Assembly: GCA_013335535.1 (NCBI GenBank)
Contig: JAAXVL010000012.1
Coordinates: 46,170-110,169, forward strand
From: Azonexaceae bacterium
GTDB taxonomy: Bacteria > Pseudomonadota > Gammaproteobacteria > Burkholderiales > Rhodocyclaceae
Direction: 5' to 3'
Length of the DNA: 64,000 nucleotides
The translations under genes were made by a program, and so were the position numbers. The notes beneath the pieces are model-generated. The model ran no database searches and had not been told where the DNA came from. It saw nothing but the letters and a program-made list of their open reading frames with translations. Below are positions 52,176 through 60,786 of the stretch, in pieces. Each line of letters opens with the position of its first letter. The first letter of the stretch is position 1.

Positions 52176-52632
52176 GGTTCTCCTCCATCCGCGCCCGAAC
52201 AGGAACGCACGGGGCGGCCGGCAGCAGCCCGTACGGCGCCCGCAACAGGTCGGCCAGCGTGTAGCCGTCCAGAACGAGGAACATGGCGCTCAGGGCCTCG
52301 TTAAAAATGCTGGGCAGGCCGCACCCACCGAGAATCCGGCACGATGAATTTCCGCTGAAGCACTCGGCCAGCGCGAAGTCGCCTTCGGACTGGCGAATGA
52401 CGTCGCCGACGCCAATCGCTGCGGGCGGGCGAGCCAGCCGGATGCCGCCTCCCTTGCCGCGCAAGGTCTCGATGTGGCCATTCAGGCCGAGCTGGTGCAC
52501 CACCTTCATGAGGTGAGCCTTCGAGATGCCGTGGACCGCGGCAATCTCGGCGATAGTGACCAGCCGGTCGTTTTGCACGCCGAGATACATCAGGACGCGC
52601 AGGCTGTAATCGGAAAAGGTACTCAGGCGCAT
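52168..52632 (-). CDS. nsrR: Rrf2-family NO-sensing repressor NsrR
   Basis: A 154-residue Rrf2 regulator. The winged HTH (MRLSTFSDYSLRVLMYLG, IAAVHGISKAHLMKVVHQL, GKGGGIRLARPP) and the three cysteines Cys91, Cys98 and Cys104 (ECFSGNSSCRILGGC) that hold the NO-sensitive iron-sulfur cluster match NsrR. It is first in an operon with the small gene and the HPP gene. Two sites resembling the NsrR consensus lie just upstream, one overlapping its own promoter, so autoregulation is likely. Confidence 0.88.
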   Translation of the reverse strand: MRLSTFSDYSLRVLMYLGVQNDRLVTIAEIAAVHGISKAHLMKVVHQLGLNGHIETLRGKGGGIRLARPPAAIGVGDVIRQSEGDFALAECFSGNSSCRILGGCGLPSIFNEALSAMFLVLDGYTLADLLRAPYGLLPAAPCVPVRARMEENHD

Positions 52633-52642
52633 GGCTTTTTAT

Positions 52643-52665
52643 AAGATATATTTTTGATATTGCTT
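52643..52665. promoter_or_regulatory. imperfect NsrR-like operator
   Basis: AAGATATA-TTTTTGA-TATTGCTT, 23 bases, same spacing as the downstream perfect site but with a weaker right arm. It begins 11 bases upstream of the nsrR start. Confidence 0.5.
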
Positions 52666-52689
52666 CGGTCGGATTTGGTTGGTAGCATC

Positions 52690-52712
52690 AAGATATATTT
52701 TATTTATATCTT
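52690..52712. promoter_or_regulatory. NsrR-like operator, perfect inverted repeat
   Basis: AAGATATA-TTTTATT-TATATCTT: perfect 8-bp arms in a 23-base frame, matching the 11-1-11 layout and AAGAT...ATCTT ends of the NsrR consensus. It lies 28 bases before the ccoG start in the divergent nsrR/ccoG gap. Confidence 0.7.
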
Positions 52713-52740
52713 ATGCCTGCCTGCGGCGCAATCCGTTCGC

Positions 52741-54165
52741 ATGGTTGTCCCCGAAAAGAAAATGGCCAAGCCTTCCCCACGCAAAATCATTGAAATCAAG
52801 CCTGTCGTCGATCCCGATGCCAAGGTTTATCCGCGTTCGATCAGCGGCCCCTATACCCGCTGGCGCTGGATTTTCGTCTGGCTGACCCAGATCATTTTCT
52901 ACGGCCTGTGCTGGCTGCCCTGGCATGGGCGGCAGGCCGTGCTGTTCGACATCGACACGCGCAAGTTCTATTTCTTCGACCTCGTGCTGTGGCCGCAGGA
53001 CACGATTTATCTCGTTCTGCTCATGATCCTCGGCGCTTTCACGCTCTTCCTGTTCACCGCCGTGGCCGGGCGATTGTGGTGCGGCTATACCTGCCCGCAG
53101 ACGGTCTACACCGAGATTTTCCTGTGGTTCGAAAAGATGATCGAGGGCGAGCGGCCGCAGCGCATCAAGCTCGATGCGGCACCGTGGTCGGCCCGCAAGC
53201 TGGCTATCAAGAGCGCCAAGCACGCGACGTGGCTGCTCTTTTCGCTTTGGACCGGGGTGACCTTCGTCGGCTATTTCATGCCGATCCAGGAACTGGTGCA
53301 TGACCTCGTGACCTTCTCGCCGGGTGCCTGGTCGCTGTTCTGGGTCATTTTCTATGCCTTCGCCACCTACGGCAACGCCGGTTTCCTGCGCGACCAGATG
53401 TGCCGGCAGATCTGCCCCTACGCCCGCTTCCAGTTCGTCATGTTCGACCCCGACACGCTGATCATCGCCTACGACACGGCACGTGGTGATGCACGCGGTC
53501 CGCGCGCCAAGGGGGCCGATCCGAAAGCTTTGGGGCTTGGTGACTGTGTCGATTGCGGCATTTGCGTCCAGGTCTGCCCGACCGGCATCGACATCCGCAA
53601 CGGCCTGCAGAACGAATGCATCGGCTGCGCCGCCTGCATCGATGCCTGCGATCAGGTCATGGACAAGATGGAATACCCGCGCGGCCTGATCCGTTATTCG
53701 ACGGAAAACGCCGTCACCATGCGTTTCACGACGACGGAGATCATTCGCCGTGCCGCCCGGCCGCGGGTCATCATCTACACCGCCATTCTCGTCGCGCTGA
53801 CCACGGCCACGGCCTGGTCGCTGGCGACGCGCATCCCGCTGAAAGTGAATATCCTGAAGGATCGCAATGTCCTGTCACGTGAAGCGGACGACGGCTCGAT
53901 AGAAAACTCGTATCGCTTGCAGATCATGAATACCGGCGACCAGACGCGAAAATTCCGGATCAGCATCGCCGGCTTCGAAGGCGGACGCCTGACCAGCGAC
54001 AGCGAAATAACGATTCCGGGTGGCGAAATAGGCACCCAGACGGCGATTGTCAGCGCTGAACCGGGCGCCACGCCGTCCGGTGCGGCGCCGATCACATTCA
54101 ACGTGGCCGATATTGCCGACCCGAAGGTTGCCGTGACGGAGAGTTCGAAATTCTGGATGCCTTGA
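52741..54165 (+). CDS. ccoG: CcoG/RdxA/FixG-type ferredoxin membrane protein
   Basis: A 474-residue polytopic iron-sulfur protein needed for copper handling in cbb3 oxidase assembly. It has several membrane helices (LTQIIFYGLCWLPW, ILGAFTLFLFTAV), CGYTCPQTVYTE, CRQICPYARFQF, two [4Fe-4S] motifs (CVDCGICVQVCP, CIGCAACIDACD) and a C-terminal Ig-like FixG domain. No ccoNOQP genes are adjacent. ATG 52741 was used; ATG 52762 is also possible. It is divergent from nsrR with a perfect NsrR-like site in its promoter. Confidence 0.92.
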   Translation: MVVPEKKMAKPSPRKIIEIKPVVDPDAKVYPRSISGPYTRWRWIFVWLTQIIFYGLCWLPWHGRQAVLFDIDTRKFYFFDLVLWPQDTIYLVLLMILGAFTLFLFTAVAGRLWCGYTCPQTVYTEIFLWFEKMIEGERPQRIKLDAAPWSARKLAIKSAKHATWLLFSLWTGVTFVGYFMPIQELVHDLVTFSPGAWSLFWVIFYAFATYGNAGFLRDQMCRQICPYARFQFVMFDPDTLIIAYDTARGDARGPRAKGADPKALGLGDCVDCGICVQVCPTGIDIRNGLQNECIGCAACIDACDQVMDKMEYPRGLIRYSTENAVTMRFTTTEIIRRAARPRVIIYTAILVALTTATAWSLATRIPLKVNILKDRNVLSREADDGSIENSYRLQIMNTGDQTRKFRISIAGFEGGRLTSDSEITIPGGEIGTQTAIVSAEPGATPSGAAPITFNVADIADPKVAVTESSKFWMP

Positions 54166-54226
54166 GCATAGAATGAGCTAAGCCGCTACGCTGCAGAAAA
54201 AACCGTTCTCCGAAAGGAAGCAGATC

Positions 54227-54469
54227 ATGACCAACGAACAACTGAAGGGCTTCATCACTTCGCCACTGCCGTTCTTTGGCGTCACCAAGCAGGGTGACGT
54301 GCTGGCCCGCTACGTCCCCTACGGCCCGGTGTTTCGCTGGAGCTGGAACCAGATGGTCCCGATGCCCGTGCAGGGCAGCGACCTGATCTGGCTGCTCCAT
54401 GCGGCGGACGAAGAAGCGCATTCGATCACCGACACTGAAAAGCCCAAGAGCAGCAAAGGCAACAACTAG
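54227..54469 (+). CDS. hypothetical protein (80 aa)
   Basis: A small soluble protein (MTNEQLKGFITSPLPFFGV ... KPKSSKGNN) that I do not recognise. It has a good ribosome binding site (AAAGGAAG) and consistent codon use, so it is likely real. It lies 61 bases after ccoG on the same strand and is convergent with the esterase gene. Confidence 0.6.
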   Translation: MTNEQLKGFITSPLPFFGVTKQGDVLARYVPYGPVFRWSWNQMVPMPVQGSDLIWLLHAADEEAHSITDTEKPKSSKGNN

Positions 54470-54494
54470 GCTGCGGGCGCCGGGTCAGGCGGGC

Positions 54495-55175
54495 TCAGCC
54501 AGCCTGACGCATCTGCGCCACAAGCCACTGGCCGATGGCCCAGACCTCTTCCAGACAAACGGAATGCGGCATCGGGTATTCGTGCCAGGCAATTTCGTAG
54601 CCACGTTCAAGCAGCAAGTCCCGGGCGGCCAGCCCAAGCGCTGGCGAAACAACATCGTCCGCTGTGCCGTGGGCGGCGAAGATCGGAATGGCGCGATTGG
54701 CCGCGGCCGAATCTTCGGTCAGCAGCGCCGGTGACGGGATGTAGGTCGACAGGGCGATGACCCCGGCCAGCTTTTCGGGATGGGTCAGCGCCGTCGTGTA
54801 GGCCACCGCCCCACCCTGCGAGAAGCCGGCAAGGAATACACGGTCAACCGGAATTCCGCGGCTTTTTTCGCGTTCGATAAGGTGCCGCACGGTGTCGCGG
54901 GAAGCGGTGATGCCCGCCTCATCGATGCGTCGGCTGGTGCTGTCGAGCGAAATGATGTCGTACCAGGCGCGCATGACGTAGCCGCCGTTACACGTGACCG
55001 GAATGTAGGGCGCGTGGGGAAAGATGAAACGCACGGCCGGAGCCTTCGGCAGGCCGAGTTCAGGGACAACCGGCACGAAATCCGAGCCGTCGGCACCCAG
55101 ACCATGCAGCCAGATCACCGCGTACTCCGGGTTGGCGGCGGTTTCGACTTCAAGCGGTGGCAGGTCGATTTCCAA
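54495..55175 (-). CDS. alpha/beta hydrolase, phospholipase/carboxylesterase family
   Basis: A 226-residue cytosolic esterase of the EstB/YpfH type. HGLGADGSDFVPVVPEL, FPHAP, the nucleophile elbow GFSQGGAVAY, Asp in AHGTADDVVSP and His in MPHSVCLEE give a complete Ser-Asp-His arrangement. The natural substrate is unknown. It is a single gene. A 14-base match to the dispersed repeat core lies inside it (54840-54853), in the antisense direction. Confidence 0.92.
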   Translation of the reverse strand: MEIDLPPLEVETAANPEYAVIWLHGLGADGSDFVPVVPELGLPKAPAVRFIFPHAPYIPVTCNGGYVMRAWYDIISLDSTSRRIDEAGITASRDTVRHLIEREKSRGIPVDRVFLAGFSQGGAVAYTTALTHPEKLAGVIALSTYIPSPALLTEDSAAANRAIPIFAAHGTADDVVSPALGLAARDLLLERGYEIAWHEYPMPHSVCLEEVWAIGQWLVAQMRQAG

Positions 55176-55240
55176 GTGTGTCTCCTCGCATTCGTCAGGT
55201 GGTCAGTATGCGGAAACTGGCTCGCCCTGACCAGCGGCGA

Positions 55241-56605
55241 TCAGCGAGCGACAAGGCCCAGCGGCAGGCGCAGGTAAAACTCGGTGGCTTGTTCGCCAGC
55301 GCGCACGGCGATCTCGCCACCATGGGCGAGCGCGATGGAACGGGCGATGGCCAGGCCGAGGCCGGTGCCCTCGGAGCCCGCATCGAGCCGAACAAAACGG
55401 TCGAAGACCCGGTGCAGCGCATCGGCCGGGATCGGTTGCCCGGTGTTGGCGATGGACAACTCGGCCATGCCGTCGACCGACCCGAGCTTGACGACAATCG
55501 AACCACCGGCTGGCGTGTGATGAATGGCATTGACCAGCACATTGCCGATGGCGCGCTCCAGCATGAGCTGGTCGCCGCTCACCGTGATGTCGTCACCGAC
55601 CAGTTGCAGGCTGACATTTTCGGCGAGCAAACCGTAGTACTCGATCAGCCGCTCGCACAGCGGGCGCAGCGCGAGCGGCTCGCGCTGCGGCACGAGCAGG
55701 CCGTGGTCGGCCTTGGCCAGCAACAGCATGTCGGCAATGATCCGCGCCAGGCGTTCGTACTCCTCGAGGTTCGAGGCCAGCAGCTCGCGGTATTCGTCGG
55801 CATGGCGCGCCTTGCTCAGCGATACCTCGGCCTGCATGCGCAGGCTGTGGATCGGCGTGCGCAGCTCGTGGGCGAGATCGGCCGAAAAACCCGACAGGCG
55901 CTTGAACGACTCTTCCAGGCGGCCCAGCATGGCGTTGAAGGCTGTCACCAGTTCGGCCAGCTCCGGCGGCACATTCTGCTCCGGGATGCGCTCGGCCAGT
56001 TGCCCGGCCGAGATACGCCCAGCGGCGCGGGCGATGGCGCGCACGGGGTGCAGGCCGCGACGAACGACCAAGGCGCCGACGATGGCCGTGAGCAGGGCGG
56101 CAGCCAGAATGGCCAGGCGGAAATCGTGCTGCAACTCGTCGAGGAAATCGGTGTGGTGGCGAATGTCGCGGGCGACGACGATGTGCGCCGTTTCGCCCCA
56201 GGCCGTCTCCATGTCGGCAGCAATGACGCGGTACTCGGCATCACCCAGCACCAGACGGACCGGCGTCCGGCCCAAGGCCACATTGGCGGCGGCCAGCGGC
56301 TCAGCCAGCTCGGGCGTTGGCCATTTGAAAATTGGCCCATTTTTCCGGTTGACCGTGACAATCACCCCATGCTCGCCAATCAGGGCATCGCCGAGCCGCG
56401 CGGCAAAGGCTTCTGCCGATTTTTCCTGCGAGCCAACATGGCCGATCAGCGCCAGCTTGCCGAACAGGTCGTGGGCATCGAGTTCGGCCATGTGGGCATC
56501 GGCGGCGCGACTGAAATAGATGCCCAGCGCCGCGAAAACGACCGTCGCCAGCAGCGCGAAGGCCAGCGACAGACGCAGCGTGATCGAATGCCGCCAGCCG
56601 CGCAC
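55241..56605 (-). CDS. cusS: heavy-metal sensor histidine kinase CusS-like
   Basis: A 454-residue two-helix membrane kinase. After the first helix (LRLSLAFALLATVVFAALGIYF) comes a periplasmic sensor domain of about 130 residues, a second helix (LAILAAALLTAIVGALVV), HAMP, HisKA with His in FSADLAHELRTPIHSLR, and HATPase (NVLVNAIHHTPAGG, EGTGLGLAI). It belongs to the CusS/CzcS heavy-metal family. A dispersed-repeat copy lies in the sensor domain (VTVNRKNGPIFKWP). GTG start at 56605, two bases after the cusR stop. It probably controls the Cus-type genes at 59.9 kb. Confidence 0.92.
   Translation of the reverse strand: MRGWRHSITLRLSLAFALLATVVFAALGIYFSRAADAHMAELDAHDLFGKLALIGHVGSQEKSAEAFAARLGDALIGEHGVIVTVNRKNGPIFKWPTPELAEPLAAANVALGRTPVRLVLGDAEYRVIAADMETAWGETAHIVVARDIRHHTDFLDELQHDFRLAILAAALLTAIVGALVVRRGLHPVRAIARAAGRISAGQLAERIPEQNVPPELAELVTAFNAMLGRLEESFKRLSGFSADLAHELRTPIHSLRMQAEVSLSKARHADEYRELLASNLEEYERLARIIADMLLLAKADHGLLVPQREPLALRPLCERLIEYYGLLAENVSLQLVGDDITVSGDQLMLERAIGNVLVNAIHHTPAGGSIVVKLGSVDGMAELSIANTGQPIPADALHRVFDRFVRLDAGSEGTGLGLAIARSIALAHGGEIAVRAGEQATEFYLRLPLGLVAR
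56322..56360 (-). repeat. dispersed repeat, copy R10, inside cusS
   Basis: On the minus strand: GTCACGGTCAACCGG, AAAAATGGGCCAATTTTCAA; encodes VTVNRKNGPIFK in the sensor domain. Confidence 0.8.
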
Positions 56606-56607
56606 GA

Positions 56608-57279
56608 TCAGCGAATTTCCATCACGTAACCCATGCCGCGCAGGGTGTGGATGAGCTTGGGCGAAAAATCGTCATCGACCTTGGCGCGCAGACGGCGAAT
56701 GGCGACCTCGACGACGTTGGTATCGGAGTCAAAATTCATGTCCCAGACCTGCGAGGCGATGAAACTGCGCGCCAGCACCTCGCCCTGCCGACGCAGGAAG
56801 AGCTCGAGCAGCGCGAACTCCTTGGCCGTCAGGTCGATGCGCTGGCCAGCCCGGGTCGCCCGCCGCTTGAGCACATCGAGATCGAGATCAGCCATACGCA
56901 GGGTCTCGCCTTCCTTGGCCCGTCCCCGGCGCAGCAAGGTGCGCACGCGAGCCAGCAGTTCGGAGAAGGCGAACGGTTTGACCAGATAATCGTCGGCCCC
57001 CAGTTCGAGTCCCTTGACCCGATCCTCGACCTGGTCGCGCGCCGTCAGGAAGAGCACCGGCAAGTCTCGCCCGGCGGCGCGCAGGGCCTTGAGCACCTGC
57101 CAGCCGTCCAGCCCCGGCAGATTGACGTCGAGGATCAGCAGGTCGTAGTCGCCAGCCAGCCCCTCGTGCATGCCATCGAGCCCGTTGCGCACAAGATCGG
57201 TCGTGAAACCGGCTTCGGACAACCCCTGTTTCAGATAATCGCCCGTTTTCGCTTCGTCTTCGACGATGAGGATTTTCAT
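56608..57279 (-). CDS. cusR: OmpR-family response regulator CusR-like
   Basis: A 223-residue response regulator with a receiver ([20 protein letters not shown], phospho-Asp in [14 protein letters not shown], Lys in LVKPF) and a winged-helix DNA-binding domain ([38 protein letters not shown]). The sequence matches CusR/CopR/IrlR heavy-metal regulators. It forms an operon with cusS. Its likely target is the perfect palindrome at 59795-59814 upstream of the efflux genes. Confidence 0.93.
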   Translation of the reverse strand: MKILIVEDEAKTGDYLKQGLSEAGFTTDLVRNGLDGMHEGLAGDYDLLILDVNLPGLDGWQVLKALRAAGRDLPVLFLTARDQVEDRVKGLELGADDYLVKPFAFSELLARVRTLLRRGRAKEGETLRMADLDLDVLKRRATRAGQRIDLTAKEFALLELFLRRQGEVLARSFIASQVWDMNFDSDTNVVEVAIRRLRAKVDDDFSPKLIHTLRGMGYVMEIR

Positions 57280-57407
57280 GCCGGCATTTTGCCCGAGATG
57301 GCCCCGCATTGTCTGGCCACAGTCGGGGCCATTAGTCTATTCGGGCTATTTTCGCAATGACGTCCTGCTTTTATCATTCGGTATCAATATTCAAACAGAT
57401 TACAGAT

Positions 57408-58019
57408 ATGCAAAATCAAATAAACTCATTGCTGAAAAAGAGCCTGACCGCGCTGGCCATGACCCTCGCCGCAGTCAGCGCCCACGCGACGACAAGCGAC
57501 ACCACGCTGGGCAACACCCGCACGATCACGGAAAATTTTGATGGCGGTTCCACTCTGAATGGCTATTTCAACACCTCATTCAGTACTGATGATTACCTGA
57601 GGCTGTCTAATGGCCTTGTCGGCAATCAAACATCCACCCTGGCATTCTCGACGCTGGCTTCCAGCAATGCCACCGTCGATTTCTACTATGCATTCTGGAG
57701 CCCTAACGGCACCCCAGCCACGGTCAGCATCGACGGTCAAAGCTGGAGCTTGAGCCCAACCAGCAATATTCTTTCGATAGGTCTAACCAACCCGGGCGCC
57801 ACGTCGCAACTGCGTTCGGATTATTTTTCTTTTTCACTGAACAATCTGGCTGCCGGCCAGCACAACCTGAGCTTCTCGACCGGTAGCGGCACCCTGCGGA
57901 CACTGAAAGTGGACGATATCAAGATCACGCTGTCGGTCCCCGAACCGGAAACCTATGCCATGCTACTTGCCGGCCTGGGCGTGCTGGGCGCTGTGGCCAA
58001 GCGTCGCAAACAAGGCTGA
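57408..58019 (+). CDS. PEP-CTERM sorting domain protein
   Basis: A 203-residue exported protein. It has a signal peptide (SLTALAMTLAAVSAHA), a beta-rich serine/threonine/asparagine-rich body (NFDGGSTLNGYFNTSF) and a C-terminal PEP-CTERM anchor: VPEPETYAMLLAGLGVLG, then a basic KRRKQG end. An exosortase (not in the window) would cleave it for surface display or secretion, usually linked to exopolysaccharide. ATG 57408 is chosen; no strong Shine-Dalgarno is seen. Confidence 0.85.
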   Translation: MQNQINSLLKKSLTALAMTLAAVSAHATTSDTTLGNTRTITENFDGGSTLNGYFNTSFSTDDYLRLSNGLVGNQTSTLAFSTLASSNATVDFYYAFWSPNGTPATVSIDGQSWSLSPTSNILSIGLTNPGATSQLRSDYFSFSLNNLAAGQHNLSFSTGSGTLRTLKVDDIKITLSVPEPETYAMLLAGLGVLGAVAKRRKQG

Positions 58020-58036
58020 ACGAAGTCCGCTCCCCC

Positions 58037-58062
58037 AAAAGGTCGCTAACGCGGCCTTTTTT
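58037..58062 (+). terminator. terminator after the PEP-CTERM gene
   Basis: AAAAGGTCGC-TAAC-GCGGCCTTTT with one G-T wobble, then TTG. Shared with the convergent membrane-protein gene. Confidence 0.75.
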
Positions 58063-58080
58063 GTTTGCATTGCCAGCAAT

Positions 58081-58653
58081 TTAAACGCAGGTCAGGCGAC
58101 CCCGTCGCCGGGATAGCCGATACACCGCCTTCCAGCGCCGCAGCGCATGTGCAAACAGGCCGCGACGGATGCCCCGCAGGCTGAGACGAAACGCCAGCAA
58201 CCGCGCGCGCGTCCGCTGATAGACGGGGTGCTGGTGCAGGGTGGAAAACACATAATTTTTGAAGCGGACGACTACGGTATAGCTGCGGGCGAACCAGTCG
58301 ATTTCCATCAATTGCCCCTTGGTCAGCGCAAAAATCCGCGCCACCAGGGCCGTCCCGACAACCTTGGCGGCGAGAAAGGTACCAACACCCAAAAGAGGCG
58401 CCCCGTGCCCCAGGAAATAAAGACCGAGCAGTTTGAACGGCAGCAGCACGGCGCCGGGAATCAGGAAGCACACCAGGGCCAGGTAGCGCGGGGCGCGCGC
58501 AATCCACGCTTCGGCCAGACGCAGCACCGGCAGCCGGCCGATTCTTGCCATGACGTGTTCCAGCGGCTCCCACAGCCATTCCCAGAACCACAGAAGCAGT
58601 GCGGCCACGATGATGAAAGGGGGCGTCAGCAGGCGTTTCAGTTTCGATTCCAT
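58081..58653 (-). CDS. membrane protein of unknown function (190 aa)
   Basis: The protein has two to three hydrophobic stretches (FIIVAALLLWFWEWLW, YLALVCFLIPGAVLLPF, VGTFLAAKVVGTALVARIF) and a basic, arginine-rich C-terminus that should face the cytosol. I do not recognise the family. ATG 58653 (MESKLKRLLTPPF) was chosen. A second open frame on the same strand overlaps it but has no coding character. Nothing in its context suggests a role. Confidence 0.65.
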   Translation of the reverse strand: MESKLKRLLTPPFIIVAALLLWFWEWLWEPLEHVMARIGRLPVLRLAEAWIARAPRYLALVCFLIPGAVLLPFKLLGLYFLGHGAPLLGVGTFLAAKVVGTALVARIFALTKGQLMEIDWFARSYTVVVRFKNYVFSTLHQHPVYQRTRARLLAFRLSLRGIRRGLFAHALRRWKAVYRLSRRRGRLTCV

Positions 58654-58845
58654 GCCATTTCTCGGTAAGGTGCAGCGAAAACATACTGGAATCCCGAGCT
58701 TTCGCCTGCACAATCAGCGTGACCGCTTGTAACAGGGCGTTACGCCCGATTGTTTGCCACTCCCCGCTCCGCTATGCTGCGCCCCCGCGCCGGTTTAGCC
58801 GCCATCCGCCATTTGACTGTTCCTCATCCTGCCCCGACTGCCACC

Positions 58846-59766
58846 ATGATCGTCCGCCCCCATTTGCACTGGTTTCGTCTGCTTTTCGTCTGGCGCGGCT
58901 CCGTTCTGCCTTACATCCTGACCCGTTTGCTGCTCGTTCTCGCAGTATCCGTGCTCAGCGTCCTGAGCCTGGACTGGTGGATGAATGCCCATGCCGCTTC
59001 GGCCCTGTCGATTCCGCCCTTTACCCTGATGGGTGTGGCGCTGGCGATTTTTCTCGGTTTCCGCAACTCGGTCAGTTACGACCGTTACTGGGAGGCCCGC
59101 AAGCAGTGGGGCGCCCTGCTCATCGGCGCCCGCTCGCTGACCCGCGAGGTAGCCAGCTTCGCCTCAAGCGAGAGCGAATTGCCGCGGCGTGTGGCGCGCA
59201 CCCTGTCGGCCTTTGCCTTTGCGCTCAAGCACCAGTTGCGCGGCACCGACCCTGGCGACGATCTGGCCTGCCGGCTGGATTCGGCCGTCTTGGCGCGGGT
59301 CGGTACCGCCCGGTTTGTGCCGTCCGCCCTGTTGCTCTGCCTGGCTCAGGACCTCGCTGCCGCGCAGAAAGCCGGCGTGCTCAGCGACCTGCAATTGCAA
59401 TCGCTTGATCGCAACCTCAATCTGCTGACCGAAGCGTCGGGTGCCTGCGAGCGCATCGCCAACACGCCCATTCCCTACACCTACCGCGTGCTCATGAACC
59501 GGACCGTGATGGTCTATTGCCTGTTGTTGCCGATCGGCCTGAGCACTTCGATCGGCTGGGTGACGGTGCTGGTCGCCCCGTTCATCGCCTACACCTTTCT
59601 GGCGCTCGATGTCATCGGCGAGCAGATCGAGGAGCCTTTCGGCAAGGAGCCGAACGACCTGGCACTGGCCTCGATGTGCCACGGCATCGAAGTTTCCGTC
59701 TGCGAGCTTGTCGGCGAAACGCCGCGCAGTTCGCCGCCGCCCGTGATCGACTACGTCGTGACTTAG
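58846..59766 (+). CDS. bestrophin family ion channel
   Basis: A 306-residue membrane protein of the bestrophin/UPF0187 (YneE) family: MIVRPHLHWFRLLFVWRGSV, FLGFRNSVSYDRYWEARKQWGAL and the C-terminal VIGEQIEEPFGKEPNDL are signatures. Bacterial homologues form pentameric ion channels in the inner membrane. ATG 58846 is the family start; the frame continues upstream without similarity. It lies just before the copper efflux operon and is separated from it by the CusR-type palindrome. Confidence 0.92.
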   Translation: MIVRPHLHWFRLLFVWRGSVLPYILTRLLLVLAVSVLSVLSLDWWMNAHAASALSIPPFTLMGVALAIFLGFRNSVSYDRYWEARKQWGALLIGARSLTREVASFASSESELPRRVARTLSAFAFALKHQLRGTDPGDDLACRLDSAVLARVGTARFVPSALLLCLAQDLAAAQKAGVLSDLQLQSLDRNLNLLTEASGACERIANTPIPYTYRVLMNRTVMVYCLLLPIGLSTSIGWVTVLVAPFIAYTFLALDVIGEQIEEPFGKEPNDLALASMCHGIEVSVCELVGETPRSSPPPVIDYVVT

Positions 59767-59794
59767 GCTTTGCTGAAAACCTGCAACAAGCCGC

Positions 59795-59814
59795 AGATTA
59801 CAAATTTGTAATCT
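59795..59814. promoter_or_regulatory. CusR/CopR-type box, perfect 20-bp palindrome
   Basis: AGATTACAAATTTGTAATCT is a perfect palindrome. ATTACA-N4-TGTAAT is the type of site bound by heavy-metal OmpR-family regulators such as CusR and CopR. It lies 66 bases before the CusF-like start. The cusRS genes 2.5 kb away encode the likely binder. Confidence 0.8.
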
Positions 59815-59879
59815 TGCCGTCAGGCGCGCGTCGACCGTAGCGGCGCACTATCGGCGCATTCTCCCTCCAAGGAATCGCC

Positions 59880-60197
59880 ATGCGCCTGCTATTTGCCCTG
59901 ATGCTCTCCCTCAGCTTGCCTGCTTTCGCCCAGCACGATCACCACGCCGGCCAGATGGCGGCAGCCAAGAATGCGCCATTGACCGATGGCCAGGTCAAGA
60001 AAGTTGATGCCAAGGCCGGCGAAATCGTCATCCAGCACGGCCAGCTCGACAGCATCGGCATGCCGCCGATGACCATGGCCTTCGGCGTTGCCGACAAGGC
60101 CTGGCTGGGCAAGCTCAAGGCCGGCGACAAGATCAGGTTCGCGGCCGAGATGAAGGGTGGCAACGCCATCGTCAGCCGCTACGAGATGGCGAAGTAA
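59880..60197 (+). CDS. CusF-like periplasmic copper-binding protein
   Basis: A 105-residue exported protein with signal peptide (LLFALMLSLSLPAFA) and a CusF/EcpC domain. The metal-binding elements are visible: IQHGQLDSIGMPPMTMAFGV supplies His and two Met ligands, and WLGKLKAGDKI the capping Trp. It also has a His-rich mature N-terminus (QHDHHAGQM). It would carry Cu(I) or Ag(I) to the CusCB(A) efflux system encoded downstream. AAGGAAT precedes the ATG. First gene of the operon. Confidence 0.9.
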   Translation: MRLLFALMLSLSLPAFAQHDHHAGQMAAAKNAPLTDGQVKKVDAKAGEIVIQHGQLDSIGMPPMTMAFGVADKAWLGKLKAGDKIRFAAEMKGGNAIVSRYEMAK

Positions 60198-60208
60198 GCG
60201 CATCGCCG

Positions 60209-60778
60209 ATGCCTGAGATCATCCCCAACTGGCATCCGGCGGTCGTTCATTTCCCGATTGCCCTCGCCGTCACCTCCACGCTGCTCTTGCTACTTGGCCG
60301 TTGGCGCCCGGCCAATCCGACTTTCACGGCGAGCGGCCGCCTGCTTGTCCTAGGCGCCGCCCTGAGCGCCGGTTTCGCGGCGGCGCTGGGCTGGTACGCT
60401 TTCCAGACGGTTGAACATGACGGCGCCGGTCATCTGGTCATGCTCAGCCATCGCAACTGGGCGTTGGCCGGCACGGCCGGGCTGATCGCACTGGCCGCCT
60501 GGGATGGCCTGCGCCAACGCGCTGAACGCCCGCCGCATGCGGCTTTGCTGCCGATCATGCTGGTCCTTTCGGGCAGCCTCGGCGTCACCGGCTGGCTGGG
60601 CGGCGAAATGGTTTATCGGCATGGCATTGGCGTCTCGGCCTCGGCTTTCGCCGTGCCGGAAGTGGCGGCGCCGACCACGACAGAACTACCAGCGGCAGCG
60701 CCGGCAACCGTTGCCGAAACGCCAGCGCTCGCCCCCAACGAGCACATTCACAATGATGGCAAACGCCATCGCCATTGA
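60209..60778 (+). CDS. DUF2231 membrane protein with His-rich tail
   Basis: A 189-residue protein with four membrane helices in the DUF2231 pattern (NWHPAVVHFPIALAVTSTLLLLLG; LGWYAFQ; GWLGGEMVYRHGIGV). The C-terminus is alanine/proline-rich and ends HIHNDGKRHRH, a likely metal-binding tail. DUF2231 genes often accompany copper and heavy-metal efflux genes, as here between CusF- and CusC-like genes. Its exact job is unknown. Confidence 0.85.
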   Translation: MPEIIPNWHPAVVHFPIALAVTSTLLLLLGRWRPANPTFTASGRLLVLGAALSAGFAAALGWYAFQTVEHDGAGHLVMLSHRNWALAGTAGLIALAAWDGLRQRAERPPHAALLPIMLVLSGSLGVTGWLGGEMVYRHGIGVSASAFAVPEVAAPTTTELPAAAPATVAETPALAPNEHIHNDGKRHRH

Positions 60779-60786
60779 GGCTGCCC

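Noticed and set aside
54840..54853. Possible thirteenth repeat copy inside the esterase gene
   Set aside because: Only ACGGTCAACCGGAA matches, no A-run or tail follows, and it is antisense to the gene unlike all other intragenic copies. Probably chance or a relic.
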